64,000 nt of DNA from Paenibacillus sp. JNUCC32 (GCF_014863545.1 NZ_CP062260.1:3977001-4041000); one strand, 5' to 3'. Positions 34,915 through 44,169 are shown, numbered from the stretch's first letter. Numbers and translations: made by a program. The notes: generated by a model not told the origin, from the sequence alone.

Positions 34915-36045
34915 TTACCGGCTGTTTCGATTGCCGCCAAACCAACCGTCGTCCGTATCGTTCTTCATCAGGTTGCCGCGGGTGTCGTTCATGCCGTTTC
35001 GGCCGCCAAGGTTCAACGGGAAAACGCGGTTGATCCAAGAGCCGAAATCACGCGAAAGCGTACCAACCGTGTTCGCTGCATGACCATCCGTTCCAAAACG
35101 ACGGGCATGCTGATAAAATCCTTCATCTGCGGAAACATATACTTGACTGATATGTGGAGCGGTTTTGCGAATTTTGTTCGTTATTTCATTATGAACATGC
35201 TGAGGAACCTCTTCACGAGTGCTCATCATACCCATGTTGTTATTGTTGTAAGTTCCATAAGGAACGCCATTGATGCCTGTTCCCATATAGGTGTCATTAG
35301 TCGTTCCCCTAGTTCCTGTAAGGCTGTTGGTTCGTAAACCGTCAGTACCCGTAAGTCCATCAGTGCGTGTACCCATAAGTCCATCAGTACGTGTGCCGTT
35401 AGTACCCATAAGTCCATTCGTGCGTGTTCCGTTTAACGTATTATAATTGCTGCCGCCAAATCCGCCATGGGTTGTCGTTCCATTAACGCCGAAACCACGG
35501 TTATCAGCCGTGCGACCAAGCCCTGTTGTGTTTTCTACAGCACGCGTGGTATTTCCCACGACACGTTCTGTACCCCTAGCTATGTTGTTCAGCAGGCCCA
35601 CGCTGCCCGTGCTCGAAGTTCCGAACGTACGGTTCCTAACATTTGTTCTGTTCATGCCTGTCGTCGTCCGGCCGTCTGTATAACGGTTTGGAGTGCTCAA
35701 GCCTGTGACATGCCCGTCAATACTGTTGGTGTTTGCGCCATCTTTGGACAGCGAAACGTAGGCAGTGTGATTCGTCACGAAAACATGCGCAGGTCCCACG
35801 CCACTGATATCCGACACTTTTTTGGACAGCGTTTTGCTGTACTTCAGGTTCGTCAGGTCATGCTGCTGCGTGTTTCGCACTTGCAGGTTATTATTGCGCA
35901 CGGATTTCACACCGACACGGCCACCGTCCACATTGTTCGTACGTGTGGTGTTGCCGTCATTGGCGTTACCGCATCCTGCTACTGCAGCCATACTAAGCAG
36001 TAATGCCGCGGAGACGGTCAGGTTGAGGGCCTTGGATTTAATCAT
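34915..36045 (-). CDS. YhcN/YlaJ family sporulation lipoprotein with repeat insert
   Basis: Lipoprotein signal ending LSMAAVAGC (Cys25). The family N-terminal half (HVFVTNHTAYVSLSKDGAN) and C-terminal half (HNEITNKIRKTAPHISQVYVSADEGFYQ) are both present, but between them lies a ~170-residue Gly/Asn/Thr-rich insert with imperfect tandem GTRTDGLMGTN-type repeats around residues 205-250. Members are spore-associated lipoproteins (YhcN, YlaJ). GGAGGATG before ATG. 376 residues, roughly twice the family length, because of the insert. Confidence 0.9.
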   Translation of the reverse strand: MIKSKALNLTVSAALLLSMAAVAGCGNANDGNTTRTNNVDGGRVGVKSVRNNNLQVRNTQQHDLTNLKYSKTLSKKVSDISGVGPAHVFVTNHTAYVSLSKDGANTNSIDGHVTGLSTPNRYTDGRTTTGMNRTNVRNRTFGTSSTGSVGLLNNIARGTERVVGNTTRAVENTTGLGRTADNRGFGVNGTTTHGGFGGSNYNTLNGTRTNGLMGTNGTRTDGLMGTRTDGLTGTDGLRTNSLTGTRGTTNDTYMGTGINGVPYGTYNNNNMGMMSTREEVPQHVHNEITNKIRKTAPHISQVYVSADEGFYQHARRFGTDGHAANTVGTLSRDFGSWINRVFPLNLGGRNGMNDTRGNLMKNDTDDGWFGGNRNSR

Positions 36046-36170
36046 GTTTCATCCTCCATCTCTATAATGAGTGTGTTAACATCGTATAGGATGACCTTGC
36101 GGCAGAGGCGGTATGCTGAAAGGTTTTAACATGGAGAAAAATGCGCTACAGGCCATTTATGCACAAAAAA

Positions 36171-36190
36171 CGCCGATGGAATCATCGGCG
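36171..36190 (-). terminator. Terminator of the RmlB end of the glycan operon
   Basis: Stem CGCCGATG/CATCGGCG, T6 on the minus strand. About 40 nt after the rfbB stop. Confidence 0.85.
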
Positions 36191-36230
36191 ATCATTTCAT
36201 TAACTAATCATTCAATTAAAGAAGTCCTTC

Positions 36231-37217
36231 TTAATGACCGCTGTCTGCTGACTTTTCAAGCACTTGTTCCACCCAAGCCATGTTCTCCTGATACCATCGA
36301 ATCGTCTCACGAATGCCGCTTTCGTAATGATATTGAGGAGCCCAACCGAGTTCCTTCCTTATCTTATCTGCATTTATCGCATAACGGCGGTCATGTCCGG
36401 GACGATCTTGGATATGCTGAATCAAGGTTTCGGGTTTGTTCAGTTCAGACAGGATCGTTCGAATAACCTGCAAATTATTCCGTTCATTATGTCCTCCGAT
36501 ATTATATATTTCGCCGTCGACGCCCTGGCGCAAAACCAGGTCAACAGCTCGACAATGATCTTCCACGTACAGCCAATCGCGAACGTTCAAACCGTCGCCG
36601 TATACCGGAAGGGGCTTGTTATGCAAAGCATTGTAAATGATAAGCGGTATTAGCTTTTCTGGATACTGATATGGGCCGTAATTATTTGAACAGCGCGTGA
36701 TATTGATCGGTAATCCAAACGTTTCATAATAAGCTCGAACCATCAAATCGGCGCCTGCTTTGCTTGCAGAATACGGACTGTTCGGTTGAAGCGGTGATTC
36801 TTCGGTAAATAGGCCGGTGGCTCCCAGCGTGCCATAGACTTCATCAGTAGAGACCTGGACAAACTTGACGACTCCATATTGCCTCGACAGATCGAGGAGC
36901 GTCTGAGTTCCTGCCACATTCGTCAAGACAAACAATTCAGGCTGCAAAATGCTGCGGTCGACATGGGACTCAGCCGCAAAATTAACGACCGCATCAACCC
37001 CCTCCTTAAAGAGGGGTTCTAAAGCTGCCCGGTCTCTGATATCCGCTTTCACAAAACGATATTTGGGATTCGTCCGCACCTCGCTCAGATTTCCTGAATT
37101 GCCGGCATACGTTAGTTTATCCACATTAATAAATTCGTCATTCGGATGTTGAGACAGCATATATCGTATAAAGTTACTGCCTATAAATCCCGCACCGCCT
37201 GTGACAACGATCTTCAT
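36231..37217 (-). CDS. rfbB: dTDP-glucose 4,6-dehydratase
   Basis: Turns dTDP-glucose into dTDP-4-keto-6-deoxyglucose. NAD-binding GGAGFIGSNF at the N-terminus, FAAESHVDRS, VSTDEVYG (the catalytic TDE/DE pair), and the YSASKAGAD catalytic Tyr/Lys. RCSNNYGPYQYPEKLIP is diagnostic of RmlB. 328 residues. SpsJ equivalent of the B. subtilis spore coat locus. Last gene of the long minus-strand cluster. Confidence 0.96.
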   Translation of the reverse strand: MKIVVTGGAGFIGSNFIRYMLSQHPNDEFINVDKLTYAGNSGNLSEVRTNPKYRFVKADIRDRAALEPLFKEGVDAVVNFAAESHVDRSILQPELFVLTNVAGTQTLLDLSRQYGVVKFVQVSTDEVYGTLGATGLFTEESPLQPNSPYSASKAGADLMVRAYYETFGLPINITRCSNNYGPYQYPEKLIPLIIYNALHNKPLPVYGDGLNVRDWLYVEDHCRAVDLVLRQGVDGEIYNIGGHNERNNLQVIRTILSELNKPETLIQHIQDRPGHDRRYAINADKIRKELGWAPQYHYESGIRETIRWYQENMAWVEQVLEKSADSGH

Positions 37218-37223
37218 GCGACC

Positions 37224-37781
37224 TCACCCCTCGTATATATAGTTATTTTCTGCCAAAGCCAATCGAGGATGCTTTGAATCTTTCTCAGAGAGAACAGGTT
37301 TGTTCACAGGCCAATCGATATTGAGATCCGGATCGTTCCAGGCTATTCCCCGATCATGCTCTGGCGAATAGTAAGCATCGACCTTGTATATGACCTCCGT
37401 ATCGTGAACAAGGGTACAGAAACCATGGGCAAACCCTTTGGGAACGAGAAGTTGAATGAAATTGGCTGCGGATAAGATAAAACCTTGCCATTGTCCATAG
37501 GTAGGGGAGCCCGACCGAATATCAACGACCACATCATAGATCGCCCCGCTTACAACGCGGATCAATTTCGTCTGTCCCTCGGGAGACAGTTGGTAATGCA
37601 GCCCTCTAATAACACCTGCCTCACGTGACATCGAGTGATTGTCCTGAATAAAATGGTCGTTAATGCCGCATCCTTTAAGAACTCGATCATTGAAACTTTC
37701 CATAAAAAATCCCCGATGGTCTTGGTGAACGGCCGGTTCAATCCGTTTCACGCCTTGGAGCTTTGTATCCGTGATTTTCAT
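37224..37781 (-). CDS. rfbC: dTDP-4-dehydrorhamnose 3,5-epimerase
   Basis: Cupin-fold epimerase. Seen: DHRGFFMESFND, FIQDNHSMSREAGVIRGLHYQ (catalytic His), GAIYDVVVDIRSGSPTYGQW, FAHGFCTLVHDTEVIYKVDAYYSPEHD. 185 residues from ATG 37781, 6 nt after GGAGG. SpsL equivalent. No RmlD reductase is found in the window, so the rhamnose pathway would be incomplete locally. Confidence 0.95.
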   Translation of the reverse strand: MKITDTKLQGVKRIEPAVHQDHRGFFMESFNDRVLKGCGINDHFIQDNHSMSREAGVIRGLHYQLSPEGQTKLIRVVSGAIYDVVVDIRSGSPTYGQWQGFILSAANFIQLLVPKGFAHGFCTLVHDTEVIYKVDAYYSPEHDRGIAWNDPDLNIDWPVNKPVLSEKDSKHPRLALAENNYIYEG

Positions 37782-37898
37782 CTGCTGCCTCCGGTACATG
37801 GATTTGAGAGAGCTTTACCGAAAACATCGGTTGCCGCTCTCTCGATTATTTATATGTCTAATCCCCAATTAGGATATAGGCATACGCTCCCCCATGCA

Positions 37899-37932
37899 AA
37901 AATCCCGATCGCCGCTGCAGATCGAGATTTCG
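37899..37932 (-). terminator. Possible internal terminator after the ATP-grasp gene
   Basis: Imperfect stem AAATCnCGATC/GATCGnGATTT followed by TTTTTGC on the minus strand, about 20 nt after the stop. Confidence 0.55.
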
Positions 37933-37950
37933 CAATGATATATATAAGAT

Positions 37951-39126
37951 CTAACCTAAATCGATTCTTATCTTCTCTTTAACTTCTTCCAGCAGGCTCA
38001 GCACTTCTTCCAAACGGTCCCCTTTCACGATGATCTGGCCGATTCGGTCAGTGCCAACCCTGAATTTATTTACCTTCTCGCCTATATGATAATCAAATGA
38101 TATTTGAATAATATTCTCATGCTGTTCATTTCCGTTCTCAAGTCCAGTAATATCCCCATCTTTATCGGAGATCAGTAATTCACACGCACAAGGCTGTGAA
38201 GTATGAGAGGGAAATGACGGATTCATGCGAAGAGCAGCCTTGATGATCTGCTCATAGTAATCGAATCCATAGAAAGTGGACACCAGTTCGGGCAAGCATG
38301 TAGCTCCTGCTCTGCCTCCGATTTCAAGAACATACACATGCCCGTCTTTCAAAATAAAATCCGCATTGATTGCGCAATGATTTAATTCCAACGCTTCGAT
38401 ACTTTGTTTCAACTGGGAAAACAGATCTTGCTGCACTTCTTCGGGCAATTCATATGGGACATAGTGACCGATGGGAACACCGGTATCCCCATAAAAGACG
38501 AAATCCCCGTGCGGCATGATGAATTGAATTTGGTTATCGTAGACGAATGCCTGTGCGCCAAACTCGGTTCCTTCAATAAACTCTTCAACGATGAAAAAAT
38601 CCAGTTTCGTATCCTTGCGCACGGTTTCAAATGCGTATTCCACATGGGCCATATCGGCAACCTTCACAATGCCCTTGCTTGCTCCCCCGTCCACTGCCTT
38701 AAAGATAAGCGGCGGCGACAATACTTCGAAAGCGCTGTAAGCTTCCTGCAAGGTTTGGACTTTCAGAAATCGTGCCGTTCGTACGCCATGTTTCATAAAA
38801 GCCTGTTTCATCTTCCATTTATTTGAGGAGAGTAGAGCGGATTCATAACTCAATCCGCTTACTCCCAATTCATCCACGACTCTGCCGATCGACTTGACGG
38901 CCACGTCCGTACCCGTTGTACAGATTCCATGAATTCCTTCATGCCGGGCGATTTCGACAATCTTATCCATATGGGTCGTATCCTCGTAGTAAACCTTGTC
39001 TGCCTTGGCAAACCCGGGATAGTTTCCTTGTCGACTCACAACAATAACGTATAATCCCATTCTTTTCGCGGTTTCAATTAATGGGAGCTGGGAGATTCCC
39101 GCACCTAGAACCAACAGTTTTCTCAT
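37951..39126 (-). CDS. ATP-grasp domain ligase
   Basis: Likely joins a carboxylate to an amine using ATP; substrate unknown. N-terminal Rossmann-like domain (LLVLGAGISQLPLIETAKRMGL), then an ATP-grasp fold: SSNKWKMKQAFMKHGV, PLIFKAVDGGASKGIVKV (ATP loop), FIVEEFIEGTEFGAQAF, and INADFILKDGHVYVLEIGGRAGATCLPEL (metal site). 391 residues. Overlaps the DegT aminotransferase stop by 4 nt, suggesting it acts on an amino sugar or an amino-acid substituent. Resembles CarB/PurK-like and lysine-biosynthesis-type grasp proteins. Confidence 0.87.
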   Translation of the reverse strand: MRKLLVLGAGISQLPLIETAKRMGLYVIVVSRQGNYPGFAKADKVYYEDTTHMDKIVEIARHEGIHGICTTGTDVAVKSIGRVVDELGVSGLSYESALLSSNKWKMKQAFMKHGVRTARFLKVQTLQEAYSAFEVLSPPLIFKAVDGGASKGIVKVADMAHVEYAFETVRKDTKLDFFIVEEFIEGTEFGAQAFVYDNQIQFIMPHGDFVFYGDTGVPIGHYVPYELPEEVQQDLFSQLKQSIEALELNHCAINADFILKDGHVYVLEIGGRAGATCLPELVSTFYGFDYYEQIIKAALRMNPSFPSHTSQPCACELLISDKDGDITGLENGNEQHENIIQISFDYHIGEKVNKFRVGTDRIGQIIVKGDRLEEVLSLLEEVKEKIRIDLG

Positions 39127-40256
39127 GGCTTAAACTCCCTTATACGGGTTATGATCCGATCCAAGTCCTCCTCCGTAATGTTCGGATGAATAGGAAGGGT
39201 CAGAATTCTTTTCCAGATCTCCGAGGAGAGCGGCACGATCGCTTTGAGATGCAGGTAGCTCGGATGCAGATGGCACGGATAATAATGGACGCCCGTCGCG
39301 ATATTGTGTTCCTGCAAGTGTCCAATCATACGGTCCCTCTGGCTTTCCTTGCTGAATTTAACCTGGAACAAATGCCAGGAGCTTTGAGCATACGGCTGTT
39401 CACGAGGAAGTTCCAGCCATTCCAAATCCTTCAGTTCGGATTGGTAACGAGCCGCTATTTCTTTTCGTCTTCCGTTCAATTGGCTCAGCTTATTTAACTG
39501 AACGAGCCCGATGGCAGCCTGCATGTCGTTCATATGATATTTGTATCCTACGTCATCAACGAAATACTGCCAGGCATACACCTTCTCATGTGACGACCGT
39601 ATCCACGTATCGCGGGAAATGCCTACCCACCTCTTCTCACGCAGCTTACGGTTCATCCACTCGGTATTGCAGGTAATTGCGCCGCCTTCACCACTCGTCA
39701 AATTTTTGACGGCATGAAAGCTGAAGCAGGTAATATCGCTGACGGAGCCGATCTTTTTGCCTTTATATTCCGCGCCGCATGCATGCGCAGCATCTTCTAC
39801 TACCTTGATTCCATTGGCATGCGCCAACTCATGGATGGTATCCATATCGCAGGGATGCCCGCCCATGTGAACGACGATAATTGCCTTGGTTTTATCTGTT
39901 ATCTTCCGCTTGATATCTTCCGGCGATATGTTCATCGTATCGGGTTCAATATCCGCAAAAACCGGCGTTGCTCCCACATAGCTAACCGCATGGACTGTGG
40001 ATATGAACGTGATGGAAGGCACGATGACCTCGTCACCCGGCCCAATACCCAAAATGTCCATGGCCAGATGGAGCGCGGCCGTACCGGAATTGAGCGCAAC
40101 CGCGAAACGGCTGCCGACATACTTGGCAAATTCCTGCTCGAACTGTTCCGTTTTGGGGCCAAGTCCAAGCCATCCTGACCGTAAAACATCTGCTACAGCG
40201 TCGATCTCCTCTTGACCTATACTCGGTTGAAGAACGGGTATCAGCTTATGGTCCAA
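39123..40256 (-). CDS. DegT/DnrJ/EryC1-type sugar aminotransferase (first copy)
   Basis: PLP-dependent transaminase for a keto sugar nucleotide. SGTAALHLA binds cofactor phosphate; VVEDAAHACGAEY holds the conserved Asp; the PLP lysine is K184 in SFHAVKNLTSGEGG. Start TTG at 40256, 8 nt after GGAG; a Met 6 codons upstream lacks SD spacing. Next to rfbB/rfbC, so the keto product of RmlB could be the substrate, giving a 4-amino-4,6-dideoxy sugar (inference). Similar to SpsC. Confidence 0.93.
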   Translation of the reverse strand: MDHKLIPVLQPSIGQEEIDAVADVLRSGWLGLGPKTEQFEQEFAKYVGSRFAVALNSGTAALHLAMDILGIGPGDEVIVPSITFISTVHAVSYVGATPVFADIEPDTMNISPEDIKRKITDKTKAIIVVHMGGHPCDMDTIHELAHANGIKVVEDAAHACGAEYKGKKIGSVSDITCFSFHAVKNLTSGEGGAITCNTEWMNRKLREKRWVGISRDTWIRSSHEKVYAWQYFVDDVGYKYHMNDMQAAIGLVQLNKLSQLNGRRKEIAARYQSELKDLEWLELPREQPYAQSSWHLFQVKFSKESQRDRMIGHLQEHNIATGVHYYPCHLHPSYLHLKAIVPLSSEIWKRILTLPIHPNITEEDLDRIITRIREFKP

Positions 40257-40283
40257 GTGAACCTCTCCTTTCATAATCCCACG

Positions 40284-41321
40284 TCATTCCGACATTAGAA
40301 TTTGTGAACGCCATCGTTCGGCGCAAGCTTCCACTGAAAAATTCGCCCATGCTACTTGTTCCGCACGCTCCGCGATGCTCTGCCGTAGTTCCGGCTGTTC
40401 GATCAGTTGGACCATGGCTTCGTACCAATCATCGCTCTCACCGGAAACAATCAGGCCGTTTTCCTTCCCGGCAACCCATTCATCGTAGGCCGGAGAAGAT
40501 GTATAGATGCCCGGAATCCTGCAAGCGGAATATTCGCGAAATTTATTGTTGCTTTTGCAATCATGCAGCAGCGTTCGCTCCAACGGCGCTAACCCGATAT
40601 CCCAGTTGGAACGGTAAAGGCGCTTCAGAAAGTTTTTATAGTTCTCATCGTAGGATTCCGTAAACACCTGCGGCTTCTCCCTGAGTTCATCGGGAACATA
40701 CCCGCAGAACTCGATTCTGAGTTTATCCCCGTATTTCCCAATGATTTTGTGCAATGCCCCGATAACGGGTTCAAAAGCCACTTGTTTTTTTCCGCCTTCA
40801 TACCCGATTACGACTTTCCCTTCTTCTTTACGGTTCTTTTTCAAACCGGAAAAAACGGAGAAATCAACGCTTCCCGGAAAATAGATTATTTTTTGGGGAC
40901 TAAAATGCGTTTCAAGATGTTTGGCAAAAAAACTGGAAGCAACCTTTACGCTTTGGGCGTTTTTCAGAAATTTAACATACGTCTTTCTTCGTGAAGAATC
41001 ATGATAATATCGTCCCATATCCGAACCCGGAGACATCGCGATAAAATGGTCGTCGATCACGTACACCGTCTTTTTCCCCATCTCCCGGGCCATCTCCAGA
41101 TACTTATAAGCTTCGGGCTGAACCGTTCGGAAGAAGAGGACGATATCCGCTTCAGCCAGCCTTGATCTGTCCATCTCATCATCGGATCTGACGTCAAAGT
41201 CGCAAACTCCCATCTTCTCCAGATGGCGGAGGGGCTGCTCAATGCCGATTTTATAGGATGCGATTTTTTCCGATCCGACGATGAGTACGTTTATATCCCC
41301 TCTTTTCCCTCTTTTCCCCAT
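40284..41321 (-). CDS. CgeB-like glycosyltransferase (tandem paralogue A)
   Basis: 345-residue GT-B-like protein. The N-terminal half KKTVYVIDDHFIAMSPGSD and C-terminal KSNNKFREYSACRIPGIYTS closely match the preceding gene, so the two are tandem paralogues. No GX3 tract; only a short basic head (MGKRGKRG). Start ATG at 41321, 9 nt after GGGGGAGAG; an upstream extended frame overlaps the neighbour. Donor and acceptor unknown. Situated in the spore glycan-type cluster. Confidence 0.86.
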   Translation of the reverse strand: MGKRGKRGDINVLIVGSEKIASYKIGIEQPLRHLEKMGVCDFDVRSDDEMDRSRLAEADIVLFFRTVQPEAYKYLEMAREMGKKTVYVIDDHFIAMSPGSDMGRYYHDSSRRKTYVKFLKNAQSVKVASSFFAKHLETHFSPQKIIYFPGSVDFSVFSGLKKNRKEEGKVVIGYEGGKKQVAFEPVIGALHKIIGKYGDKLRIEFCGYVPDELREKPQVFTESYDENYKNFLKRLYRSNWDIGLAPLERTLLHDCKSNNKFREYSACRIPGIYTSSPAYDEWVAGKENGLIVSGESDDWYEAMVQLIEQPELRQSIAERAEQVAWANFSVEACAERWRSQILMSE

Positions 41322-41343
41322 GTTCCCGCTCTCTCCCCCGATT

Positions 41344-42546
41344 TTACGTTTTGAAGATATATCTCTTCCAATTATCGATGCATGTCTGAAGCGAAAAATG
41401 CTGCCGGGCTGACCTATGCGCATTCTCCTTGATTCTCTGCCGCATCGTCGGATCTTCAATCATGGCCTTGATTCCCTCATACCAATGCTGCTCGGTATGC
41501 TCAACCAAGTAGCCGGTTTCGCCCTGCTCGACCCAATGCGTATAAACAGGAGACTTCGAGTATATGCCCGGAATGCCGCAGGCACCGTATTCACGGAATT
41601 TGGTATTCGTTTTTCCCTTGTTAAATGAATTGTTGGCAAGCGGCGCAATCCCGATGTTCCAGTTGCTCTTATTAAGCTTTTTCAAAAACTCCTTGTATTC
41701 CATCCCCCCGCCTTCATATTTGACGCTTGGATGATCAGCCAGCGAAGGCGGAAGGTAGCCGTAAAATTCTAATCTCACGAACCCCCCGTAATAATCCAAA
41801 ATTTTGTTCAACGCTGAAATGACGGGCACGAAATCTTCCTCTTTGTCCCCTCCTGCATAACCGATGACCACTTGCCCCTGATCCTTATCCGCCTTCTCGT
41901 TCTGGTCCAGCCACTCGAAATCGATGCTGGCAGGGAAGTAAATCACGTGTCTATTGTACCGCTCATGAATATAGGTGCCGAGATCAGGAGCATCGACTTT
42001 AATGATTTGCGTATTTTTCAAAAACTTAATAAACGTCTCTCGACGGATCGGATCGTTGTAATATTCGCCCACCGGAGTTGTTGGCTGAATCTCCAGGAAA
42101 TTATCGTCAATAACATAGACCGTCCTTTTATTCAGCTGATGGGCCAGCTCTAGTAATGCATAGGCCGCCGGTTCCACATTGCGAACGAATACAATCGTGT
42201 TCGCGGCCGCAATCATTTCGTGGGTCACGTCGGTTTCCAGTTTCACGTCGAATTGCAGGTTCTCTTGTTTATTCAGCGTTTGGAGGGGCTGGATAACGCC
42301 GATTTCAAGCGACGGTATCATGCCTGCCGCGATAACCAGAACGTCCATCTTGGGCAGAGCCGTCTCGATGACGGCAACAGCGGTTTGGGACCTTTTCTGG
42401 GCATCGGCGCGCCCTTGAGCGAGCCCTTCCTCTTTTCCCCGCTGGAAACCGTCTAAACTGCCCTTTTGATATGCGCTAAGACGAACAGGATGGTGTTTTC
42501 GTTTTCCAGCTCGCTTTCGAGGCCTTATTTTTTTTCTTAAAGCCAT
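41344..42546 (-). CDS. CgeB-like glycosyltransferase with basic head and GX3 tract (paralogue B)
   Basis: 400 residues. The N-terminus is strongly basic (MALRKKIRPRKRAGKRKHH), then a GX3 tract around residues 25-48 (GSLDGFQRGKEEGLAQGRAD). The catalytic part is homologous to the downstream gene (KRTVYVIDDNFLEIQ; KFREYGACGIPGIYSKSP). GKTNTKFREYG is the typical C-terminal nucleotide-sugar loop. The ATG at 42546 is coupled to the stop of the small GX3 protein (TAAG ATG) with AAAGGAGAAGG upstream. Confidence 0.86.
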   Translation of the reverse strand: MALRKKIRPRKRAGKRKHHPVRLSAYQKGSLDGFQRGKEEGLAQGRADAQKRSQTAVAVIETALPKMDVLVIAAGMIPSLEIGVIQPLQTLNKQENLQFDVKLETDVTHEMIAAANTIVFVRNVEPAAYALLELAHQLNKRTVYVIDDNFLEIQPTTPVGEYYNDPIRRETFIKFLKNTQIIKVDAPDLGTYIHERYNRHVIYFPASIDFEWLDQNEKADKDQGQVVIGYAGGDKEEDFVPVISALNKILDYYGGFVRLEFYGYLPPSLADHPSVKYEGGGMEYKEFLKKLNKSNWNIGIAPLANNSFNKGKTNTKFREYGACGIPGIYSKSPVYTHWVEQGETGYLVEHTEQHWYEGIKAMIEDPTMRQRIKENAHRSARQHFSLQTCIDNWKRYIFKT

Positions 42547-42547
42547 C

Positions 42548-42811
42548 TTATCCTTCTCCTTTATAAGCTTCTTGATGACCGGCCTCCATACCCTCCGCAT
42601 AACCAACGTTAAATCCTTCGTTATACGCTTTATCAAACCCCGCATCATAGGATTGATTGTATTCGGCAGCCGTTTGTCGCGGAGCTATTCTTCCTGGACC
42701 TTTTCTTCTCTTTCCCCCAAAAACTCGATTCGCCCCCTTCCCTCTTAAGCCTCTTCCACGGATTCCTTTTCTCTTCAACGCAGCACCGCCATTTTTTTTC
42801 CTTGCTCTCAT
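42548..42811 (-). CDS. Small basic protein with GX3 tail (87 aa)
   Basis: No known domain. The first ~50 residues are Arg/Lys/Gly-rich (RARKKNGGAALKRKG, then RGRGLRGKGAN). The last ~35 follow a period-4 pattern with aromatic or Gly at every fourth position (YDAGFDKAYNEGFNVGYAEG). It is the same head-plus-tract architecture as the N-terminus of the adjacent glycosyltransferases, but with no enzyme attached. ATG at 42811, 8 nt after AAGGG; a GTG three codons upstream is an alternative. Translationally coupled to the next gene. Confidence 0.75.
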   Translation of the reverse strand: MRARKKNGGAALKRKGIRGRGLRGKGANRVFGGKRRKGPGRIAPRQTAAEYNQSYDAGFDKAYNEGFNVGYAEGMEAGHQEAYKGEG

Positions 42812-42834
42812 CCGTCTCACCCTTTTCTCTTTAA

Positions 42835-44169
42835 TTAAATGTTATCCGCCTTAATCACCGGAGGAGAAATGATTGGAATTTCCTCCCCATATTGCTGGAT
42901 TTCGTGCTCGTTCACTAGCAGCGGCTCGTAAAAATCAAGGCGCCAAGCCGCTAAGACGAGCCGATTCAGGAATCGCTGCAGCCGATTCCCCTTGTACTGA
43001 TAAACGCTGCCGTTCTTATGCTTGATCAGTTTGCCTTCTTGCTCCCAAGATTCCGTGGATGGAAAATACACAGTCCTCATACGCCCAACGGCTTCCTCCG
43101 CAGCCATGGGATCCCCGAGCGGCCAGCAGCGGAGATCAACCTGTGAAACCCGTACTGCCTGAATGCCGACGGCTCCATGAATCGTATGCCTGATTCCGTT
43201 CTCAATCCAATAGATTACCGAGTCTGCCCCTGTCACGAAGACACACGTCGGATACATATCAACGGTCCGCAGCTTCATGTCCCGGTTTAAGCTCCGCTGC
43301 CACTTCAGGGACAACATCTCATGAGGATCTTCCCACTTGCTGGAGTAGAAAGTAAGATTATTCGCATACACTTGTTCGAATCTGGAATTTAACGTCTTCA
43401 TGCTGACGCTGCCATAATGGTGAATAAACGTATCCTTGGCGATAATGAGCTGCATTCCAAGAAGACGGGCACGCAGCCCATAATCGTCATCTTCACAGTT
43501 GCCGATCTCAAAGCCCTCGTCAAAATAACCCAATCGGTAAAAATCATCACGCCGAATCAACATGCAAAAACCTGTCAAGCGTTCTGTAACGGTCCAGCTG
43601 TGCGCATTAGAGTGATTGTATGATTTGGAGAATTGCTGCATCTCCGCGGTATCGTGGTAGCTTACATGAATAAGTTGCTCTCCGCTGATATAATTTGTCA
43701 CCGGACCGACAATCCCGAACTGCGGGTCGCTGTGCAGACAGACGAGTAAATTCGTGAGCCAGTTGGTCGTTACAACGGAATCATTATTTAAGATCATCAA
43801 CGTTGTTCCTTTTGCCATCATCAGTCCCTGATTTACAGCTCCTGCAAAGCCTAAATTTTCTTCATTGATTCGAAAGCGAAGCCCTTGGGAAGATTTGAGA
43901 AATTCCGCAGTTCCGTCATCGGATGCATTATCAATAATAATGAGTTCATACGGCGTGCCGGTATATTGAGCGATACTTTCAATGCATTCTTTTAAATAAG
44001 GAAGCTGATTATAGGTCGGTATAATGATACTTGTACCCTCAAAAACATTCCTGAATTGGGATATTCCCATATGCCGCCCCCGGCTGTATCCATCCTTGTA
44101 GCCGGAATGGAAGCCTTTGTTAAACCCGTCGTTGTAACCGTCCGTTTTATGATGGCTGATACGGTTCAT
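42835..44169 (-). CDS. GT2 glycosyltransferase with N-terminal GX3 tract
   Basis: 444 residues. Residues ~11-36 are an unbroken GX3 repeat (GYNDGFNKGFHSGYKDG and on). Then a GT-A fold: TSIIIPTYNQLPYLKECIES, IIIDNASDDGTAEF, and the DxD-like NNDS. NCEDDDYGLRARLLG resembles the acceptor-side motif of large GT2 proteins. The C-terminal ~170 residues (EEAVGRMRTVYFPSTESW) are an extra domain, unrecognised. Homologous to the GT2 gene at 47181 in the catalytic part. Confidence 0.88.
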   Translation of the reverse strand: MNRISHHKTDGYNDGFNKGFHSGYKDGYSRGRHMGISQFRNVFEGTSIIIPTYNQLPYLKECIESIAQYTGTPYELIIIDNASDDGTAEFLKSSQGLRFRINEENLGFAGAVNQGLMMAKGTTLMILNNDSVVTTNWLTNLLVCLHSDPQFGIVGPVTNYISGEQLIHVSYHDTAEMQQFSKSYNHSNAHSWTVTERLTGFCMLIRRDDFYRLGYFDEGFEIGNCEDDDYGLRARLLGMQLIIAKDTFIHHYGSVSMKTLNSRFEQVYANNLTFYSSKWEDPHEMLSLKWQRSLNRDMKLRTVDMYPTCVFVTGADSVIYWIENGIRHTIHGAVGIQAVRVSQVDLRCWPLGDPMAAEEAVGRMRTVYFPSTESWEQEGKLIKHKNGSVYQYKGNRLQRFLNRLVLAAWRLDFYEPLLVNEHEIQQYGEEIPIISPPVIKADNI

